Shown here: positions 58,216 through 64,000 of the stretch, one piece after another | How positions within the stretch are numbered: position 1 is the first letter of the stretch | Layout of the letters: each line of letters starts with the position of its first letter | From: Lentinus brumalis | Lineage: Eukaryota; Basidiomycota; Agaricomycetes; Polyporales; Polyporaceae | Length of the DNA stretch: 64,000 nucleotides | Assembly (NCBI GenBank): GCA_001792895.1 | Contig: MARA01000046.1 | Coordinates: 124,001 to 188,000, forward strand | Direction of reading: 5' to 3' | The notes under the pieces: generated by a model | Told to the model about the DNA's origin: nothing | What the model saw: only the letters and a program-made list of their open reading frames with translations | The model's database searches: none | Program-made: the position numbers and the translations under genes

Positions 58216-58290
58216 GTATGTATTCCTTCATCATCAGCTTACATTGAGATCAAGCTGATCAGACTGCAGGCTGACGATACCACGCCATGT

Positions 58291-58432
58291 GTCGTCCCCG
58301 CTGTCCTCGTTCTTGCTGTCCTCGTTCTTGCTGTCCTCGTCCCCGCTGTCCTAGTCCCCGCTGTCCTCGTCCCCGCTGTCCTCGTTCTTGCTGTCCTAGT
58401 CCCCGCTGTCCTAGTCCCCGCTGTCCTCGTTC
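58291..58432. repeat. 15 bp minisatellite, about 9 copies
   Basis: The unit is GTCCTCGTCCCCGCT with a GTTCTTGCT variant. It lies between the opposite-strand gene and the transposase 3' end. Confidence 0.85.
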
Positions 58433-58546
58433 ACCATGATAAGTCGGTTCACGCTGATATGTCCCGGGTGTGCGCGTCCCCACTGTATAATACAATTCCT
58501 TCCAGTTCTCGTGGGCAATGCATTGTGACTGTATGTACAAACATAA

Positions 58547-61500
58547 TCAATTCGAGTCAGGGTCCTCCTCCTCTTCGTTGTCAGGCTCCATATATCCCTG
58601 TAAGATGCTGATCTCCATTCCAATTTTCTCCCCAACATAGAACCTCCGTGCGCGCAGGTCTGCTGCGTCGGGACGGGCTGCTTCCTCTGCGGTAAGAATC
58701 GAGGGGAACATTGCGACGACAGATGCAATGTCTGTGGCCTTGGCAACACGGCGAGCATGTGGCTGGGCCATGCAAGCAGTCAGAACACCGAAGGTAGACG
58801 TGTAGAGTGCGGCATCTCGGGCGGAGAAGGGCGCAAGCATCACTAGACCATGTTCACGCCCTTCGATGTCCATCTGGAAGAAATACTGGACTTCCGCATA
58901 TGTGTCGTCGGCAAGCTGGAACATCGAACATCAGGTCAGTGTTAAACTGAGTGTGTGCGATCAGCCACACACGTACCCGGATCATGCGTGCACGACGAGG
59001 TACTCGACCAGCAGCCTCCCAGGCGCACTCTTTCCATGCCGTCCTTGCAATCTGACCTGTGGGAATACGAAGCCGTGCCCATTTCTTGAACCAGGGCACC
59101 CACGCAGGATCGATGTTCAGGATGTTCTCTCCATGGAGGAAGGCATGAATAGCGTTGTGCTCGGAACGCAACTCAACATCATGTCCAGTACGCTCCTGTG
59201 CGCGCATGAGTGTGAAACCATTCCCCAAGTCCACAGAGGAGGGTGGGTCCCCAACCTCGCGCACGAGGACGGGGTACATGGCCTGCAGGGCAATTTCCTA
59301 TAGAAAATATGCCATCATGACCCTGCTGACAAGACCAGTAGACATAACATGCGCACCTGGGCCCGACGCACGCAATGCGCAGTGACAACAGCATACGGAA
59401 AGTTGTGCTGGTGACACTCCCCAGTGATGTTCCCAATGAAGTTCTCCATGCACCATTGACAGCGTGTCGCCCCAGAGCCACAATCATAGATTTCGGGAAT
59501 AAGGTGGATGAGCAGATGGATGCATGGACGAACAAAGTGGAGTCGCTCGAGCTGGCGCTTGTAGAAGTAGGCCTCAAACTCCTCGACAAAGACAACGAGG
59601 TGCTCATGTGCAGGTGCAAGCTGCGCAGTCTTGACAGAGCGCTGCAACGCCACACGGACACCAGCAACAAGATGGCAGAAATTGATGAAGAACTTGTGGG
59701 GAAGGAGATGGCGTAGGAGTGTTGGAAGCATGGTCCACGTGTACGTCATCCACTCCTCCGCCTTGTAGCCGCTAGTAAGCTTGAGTGCAATGTTGCGAGG
59801 AGTGTGTCCAAAGGAACCAGGCAGATAGCGACCGTACGTCTCGACGAGAAGTCCATGATCAGTCCATGCCTGAGCACGACGAAAACAAGCCCAAGGCCAA
59901 TTGTTGATGGAGTCATTCTTGTCGCACACAAGTGTGGCGCGGAGGAGGGAGATGTAGTGCTCAGGGACGTTGAATGCAAGCAGATGCATGGGGTCCATGG
60001 GCAGGCAGATTGGGAGTGACAGGTACTTGCCTTCAAGCAACCCCAGGAGTATAGAAGGCTTGCCAAAACCCGTCAGGCAGCGCTCCTCCAGATAATCAGG
60101 CTCGTTCCGGACAGCTCTGATGCGTGCGATAGCCTCCCGGTATCGAGCACACCTAGCAGCAGGGCTCTCGGGAGCGGCTCGATAATCAACATCAACACCA
60201 CCGCCACGACGGCTGGTGTAGTTGTCAGGTTTCAATGCAGCAGGGTAGTATGTAGAGCCACCGGGCTTACTACGACCCTCTTGCTTGCATCCGGTACGAC
60301 AGCCCAGAAAGCCCTGGTGACCAACACCGCCGCTGAGAGGTATGAGCCCGGGAGTATCTGCGGTCTCAAAGACGACATAGATATTCTGGTGCATAATGCG
60401 CTCCTGGACCGCATCCCAGACAGTGAGGCCCTCCCGTTGGACGGCGGAGATGTGATAGAATGTGGGGAATAGGAAGGAGTCCGTGAGCTTCGGCTTGTTC
60501 GGACCACCAATGACGCCAGCAGGGAGTACAAACCGCTTCTTGTAGCGACAGTCAGGCAGCAACTCGAATACAACCCAAATCAGAAACCAACAGTCTGAGG
60601 CCTTCGAGGCGTAGAGCTGAGCACCATCCATAGAGAACATCAGGACCATGTCATCGTCGGTGATGTTCTTCGTCACATCGACCTCGTCAAGGTAGAGAGC
60701 ACCCTGGTACAAGTCGTCGATAACTGTGATAGGATCTTGTTGCTCTAGCACACGCCTGGTGACCTCACGACGATGCTGCATGAGTCGAGCGGTGCTCGGA
60801 GAGCTCCTCAAGATCTGGAGCTGCGGGCCAACGGGGAAGGTGGAGAATGTGCGGCGAGCGACACGATGACCTTTGGCCAATTCAACAGGATCATAGCGCG
60901 GCTCGCGTTCAGGACAGATAGGACAGCGAACAAGCTGATCGAAAGGGCCGGTGTAACCAAGGCAGCTGTTGGGACACATGTCATGTTTGATGGGCTCCAG
61001 GCCTGTCGTCTTCGCAATGAGTCGCTTGGCGCCCTCGTAAGACAGAACATCCTCCTCGGGGTGCGCCCGCATGAACGCGCGGCGGTTGTCCTCATAGTTG
61101 TCCTCTGAGGCTGAGCCTCGTGCATAGAACATCTCGATGGCCATGAGCTCCAACCTCTCGAGCTCAGAAGGAGGACGCGGAGGTGGATTACGCATGCGAA
61201 AAATCGCATCGCTTGACATGCCCGATCGCTCGAGCGTAGCCTCCTGGATCTCCTCGATGAAATCCTGACCCAACTGCACGTCCGGGAGACGTGGCACGCG
61301 CGGAACACCTGCCTGTTCGACATGCCCAACCTCGGGGTTGTCGTCAACTGGCGGGTCCTGCACTGTGTGCCGGTACAGTGCGGCTCTGGCCCGACGCGCG
61401 GCACGTCTGACCTCCTCCTGCGCGACAAGCTCTGCGCGGCGGGCCTCGTCCTGCACGAGTCGCTCAGCGCGGCGGGCCTCCTCCTGCACGAGTCGCTCCG

Positions 61501-62162
61501 CGCGGCGGGCCTCCTCCTGCGCGAGCAGCTCAGCCTGACGGGCCTCCTCCTGCGCGACTAGCTCAGCGCGGCGGGCCTCCTCCTGCGCGAGCAGCTCAGC
61601 GCGACGGGCCTCCTCCTGCGCGACTAGCTCAGCGCGACGGGCCTCCTCCTGCGCGACTAGCTCAGCACGACGGGCCTCCTCCTGTTCACGAGCCTGCTCG
61701 GGTGTCAGACTGGAAGGTCGAGGCGGAGTTGATGGGAGACGAGGAGGAGACACGGGCTGCGAGGCTGCGCGTCCCGGGGATGGTATCTGTAACAAGGGTT
61801 GTGAGTGAGGCACTATGAAAGCAGCACATGCGACTGACCGTGTACCGGGGGCGTTTGGGTGCACTAGGAGTTGACGGCGGGCTGCCGGGAGGGCTGCGCA
61901 ATGGGGTGCTCGTGGACGCTTGCGCTGCCCTCGCGCCAGTGGCAACATCGGGCGCACGAGGTGGAAACGCAGGTCCGCCGCTCCCACCAGCTTGGGACCC
62001 GGAATCCGAAGGCGCGCGCGCGGAGGAGGCAACGCGAGCATCGTTGTCGCGAAACTTGCGGTGCTTGTGATATACACTGAAAGTCACTGGCGTCCCGACG
62101 CCGCCGCACTTCTCCTTGCAATTACACCTGTGGGTATATCTAGGGTCGTTCTCCCGGTCCAT
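58547..62162 (-). CDS. Tnp2-family transposase
   Basis: The transposase cuts the element out at its inverted repeats and rejoins it elsewhere. The ATG at 62162 gives MDRENDPRYTHRCNCKEKCG with a Cys-rich N-terminal motif. An intron (about 61787-61840) leads to exon 2, which holds eight to nine EEARRAELVAQ hendecads (a coiled coil), a zinc-finger-like CPNSCLGYTGPFDQLVRCPIC, and the Tnp2 core: MVLMFSMDGAQLYASKASDC, LPAGVIGGPNKPKLTDSFLF, VGHQGFLGCRTGCKQEGRSK and CLPMDPMHLLAFNVPEHYIS. Two further introns (near 59290-59340 and 58925-58980) lead to C-terminal exons YPVLVREVGDPPSS and LADDTYAEVQYFFQMDIEGR, ending at 58547. It appears complete. Acidic residues such as the Asp in SMDGAQ and in MDPMH are catalytic candidates by family analogy. 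Confidence 0.88.
61404..61687 (-). repeat. 33 bp minisatellite encoding hendecad coiled coil in the transposase
   Basis: Eight full copies and a partial ninth of an 11-residue unit EEARRAELVAQ with few substitutions. The reading frame is kept throughout. Confidence 0.85.
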
Positions 62163-62614
62163 GGGGGTCTGTGGGAGTGCTTCGTGCCGCCACAACGATT
62201 GCAGTGGCGCGCGCGAGTGCACCGGAGAGGGAGAGATCGGGCCACCAGGATAGAGACGACGAGCAGGGGAGAGCGAGAGCAGGAGAGACGACGAGCAGGT
62301 GGGACGACGAGCAGGAGAGAGCGAGAGCAGGAGAGCGCACAGGAAGCACAGTGCAGCTGCAGGGTACGAGAAGGCGAGTACACGCCAACTCGCCCGTGCA
62401 AGCCCAATGCGGCCTGCATGCGTCTGGTGGCAGGTCGACGCGCGCACTGCGCAGTTGCTAAATTGAAAGACGAGAAGCGCCCACGGACGCAGAATTGACC
62501 GAAGATTGCAACGCATTCAAAAATCTGTGATTGATTGCGCGAATTCAGAGGTTGGAATTGATCCAGGTCTGTCTAGTTATCTACGGACACTCGTGGTTAT
62601 TGCTGGTCACCCTG

Positions 62615-62649
62615 GGTTAGCCGAAGTTTCTATGTCGATTCTCACTGGG
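62615..62649 (-). repeat. right terminal inverted repeat of the Tnp2 element
   Basis: This is the reverse complement of 53477-53511 with one mismatch, followed by CATGAC (62650-62655). Confidence 0.9.
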
Positions 62650-62765
62650 CATGACCCGTGGGAGGCGCAGTTAGACTGCGAGGAAGGCGAGGGGACGTCC
62701 GAGGACGAGGGAACCGGTCGAGCGCTTAAAGAAGAAGATGGTGGTACGAGGTCAAGATGATGATG

Positions 62766-62780
62766 CCGAATCCTAGTGTC
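62766..62780. repeat. right target-site duplication of the LINE
   Basis: An exact copy of 46405-46419. Confidence 0.9.
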
Positions 62781-62976
62781 AGGAGCTACATTCATTTCGG
62801 TGCATGCGCACCCGCATCTGGTCATGGGCATCTGCGGGGTCTACCGGTATACCGTGTACTGCAGAGGTCAAAGTCATGAATGTTCCCTGCATATATGCCC
62901 CTCGTTTACGCATACATCCATCTCGCCGCACCCGGACGTCCGCTCAGCCCGCTCACACACCTCCCATCTCCCCCAG

Positions 62977-63642
62977 AAACTTCGCATGCGCGTGCCACCA
63001 GCCGAACTTCATGGCGGACGCCGTGAACTGCATGACCGGCAGCTGCAGCACGAACGACAAGGCGACCGGCCAGTCCTTCCTCATGCTGGCGTGCAAGCAA
63101 GTCGGTGAGCTCAGATCTGAATCCCTCCCCGCCCCGCGCTCAACGTGGAATTGCGAACTGACACGGGTGTTCGCAGGCACGTCCGTCTCGCTCCCGACGA
63201 GCTTCTCCGTCAGCCGCACGTCCATCACGTCCGGGATCCCGCCCGTTCGCACGACCGGTTCCCCGACGTCGGCCGCGTCCGGCACGACGACCGTCTCCGT
63301 GACCGTCACCATCACCGCTGGACCCTCTGGCGCGTCCTCCGCGTCCCCTCCTCGTCGTCCTCGGCCGTCTCTCCATCCTCATCAGCGTCAGCGTCGGTGT
63401 CGGTACCTGTCGTCACGGTGACTGCGACTGCGACTGTGACTGCGAGCAGTACCACGACGGCGCCGACGACGAGCAGGAGCGCAACGACCGTGGTGGCGAC
63501 GAGCACGCTCGGGGGCGCGCCCTCGGGATCTGGGGCGGGCGGGGGCGGGAACGGCGCTGTGGGGCTGCTCGAGGGCGTGCCGGTGTTGGCGGTCGGGGCT
63601 GCTCTGGCCGCGGTCGTCGCGGGGATGGCGGTGGTGCTGTGA
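62977..63642 (+). CDS. CFEM-domain GPI-anchor-type protein, 3' exons
   Basis: Exon 2 (62977-63104, acceptor CCCCCAG) carries the last five CFEM cysteines in NFACACHQPNFMADAVNC, MTGSCST and LMLACKQVG. Exon 3 begins at 63177 after a 72 bp intron and encodes a Ser/Thr-rich stalk, then a glycine-rich segment and a hydrophobic C-terminus (VGAALAAVVAGMAVVL), the arrangement of a GPI-anchored wall protein. The frame changes between TVSVTITAGPSG-type sequence and SSSSSAVSPSSSASAS near 63340; either a weak-donor intron of about 52 bp ending CATCAG at about 63391 or a frameshift is needed. The residue three before CxC, usually Asp and the haem ligand in studied CFEM proteins, is Asn here. Confidence 0.75.
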
Positions 63643-64000
63643 GAGTTAGGAGTCCACGATGATGATCTGGATGTGGATGTGGAAGGTGGATATGAGTGTT
63701 CGCGGTGTGTACTGTACGCTAGCGCTATTTTGTTTTGTGTATTTTAGTTGTTGTATGTACGTATAGCTATCCTTCTTGGGGTGGGGTGCGTTGGCTCAGC
63801 TGCGCGGCCTGACGCGTAGTGGAACTAATATGCCAGAGAGTCTTGTTTGGACTCGATATGCGCAGCCTTATTGAATTGCAGGGGCCATCATGAGCATTCA
63901 TGGCACACAATCGTGGGATGGCGAGGACGGCGCATCTATCGACAGATCCAGACAACAATATGTACTCAAGAACTCGGTAGAACATGACAGCGGGTCCCGC
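63643..64000. other. downstream flank of the CFEM gene
   Basis: AT-richer sequence with GTTGTATGTACG motifs, probably the 3' UTR and terminator. No gene is seen. Confidence 0.4.

Larger units (their letters stand above)
53477..62649. mobile_element. 9.17 kb Tnp2-type (CACTA/Plavaka-like) DNA transposon
   Basis: The termini are 35 bp inverted repeats beginning CCCAGTGAGAATCGACAT with one mismatch, flanked by CATGAC on both sides (53471-53476, 62650-62655). Short GATAACC/GGTTATC-like motifs recur in the first and last 200 bp, as in CACTA subterminal regions. It contains three genes: a Tnp2 transposase (58547-62162, -), an accessory gene (54445-56934, -) and an opposite-strand gene (57323-58215, +). 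The transposase has no obvious lesion, so the element could be active. The duplication is 6 bp by my alignment of the ends; the run of four C at the left end allows a one-base shift. CACTA elements normally give 3 bp, so the subgroup stays open. Confidence 0.9.
46420..62765 (-). mobile_element. Tad1-like non-LTR retrotransposon (LINE), interrupted by a DNA transposon
   Basis: A minus-strand LINE lies between exact 15 bp target duplications (46405-46419 and 62766-62780). After subtraction of the inner Tnp2 element and one 6 bp duplication, it is 7167 bp, full-length for the Tad1 group. Order from its 5' end: about 110 bp (62656-62765), the inserted element, ORF1 with zinc knuckles, then ORF2 with APE endonuclease, reverse transcriptase and RNase H, then poly-A. 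The clean duplications and long open frames show a young insertion. The Tnp2 element lies wholly inside and must be younger. The LINE itself sits in the first visible intron of the CFEM gene. Confidence 0.9.

Noticed and set aside
58291..58432. 15 bp repeat as a CRISPR-like array
   Set aside because: The copies are directly adjacent with no spacers, and the genome is eukaryotic.

Overview
The window is nuclear DNA of a filamentous basidiomycete, most likely a wood- or litter-associated Agaricomycete. The evidence is GC-rich coding sequence, genes split by many 50-70 bp GT-AG introns, a Cryptococcus GPA1-type G-protein alpha subunit, a CFEM cell-wall protein, a Tad1-like non-LTR retrotransposon with a zinc-knuckle ORF1, and a Tnp2-type DNA transposon of the kind common in Agaricomycetes. 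Nothing looks bacterial or viral.

Layout. 1-12.8 kb is ordinary gene space: the 3' end of an unidentified acidic protein (+), a secreted S28 serine peptidase (+), a convergent SF1/UPF1-like helicase (-), and a G-alpha subunit (-). From 12.9 to 45.5 kb lies a tandem segmental duplication: three complete 9.83 kb units and a fourth partial unit. Each unit starts with a DUS1-like tRNA-dihydrouridine synthase gene (-), followed by several weaker unrecognised genes and blocks of degenerate short repeats. The outermost DUS1 genes are diverged paralogues (type A on the left, type B on the right). The two middle copies are A/B hybrids whose switch points fall in a short shared tract, which is the expected mark of unequal crossing-over between the flanking paralogues. 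The fourth unit also carries two small nested insertions with target-site duplications.

From 45.7 to 63.6 kb is one CFEM-domain, GPI-anchor-type gene (+) whose first intron holds a 7.17 kb Tad1-like LINE (- strand, poly-A tail, 15 bp target-site duplication). That LINE is itself interrupted near its 5' end by a 9.17 kb Tnp2 transposon with 35 bp terminal inverted repeats and 6 bp direct repeats. The Tnp2 element carries a transposase, a second multi-exon gene on the same strand, and a third, apparently frame-disrupted gene on the opposite strand. The two halves of the CFEM domain join in frame across the inserted DNA, so the gene may survive with a 16.9 kb intron or may be broken.

The host genes are not one pathway. 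The G-alpha subunit belongs to cAMP/PKA nutrient signalling, the S28 peptidase to extracellular protein breakdown, CFEM to the cell surface, DUS1 to tRNA modification, and the helicase to RNA or DNA processing. The most informative biology here is genome plasticity: recombination-driven amplification of a 9.8 kb segment beside a two-level transposon nest in a gene intron. All splice sites given were read by eye and lack transcript support.
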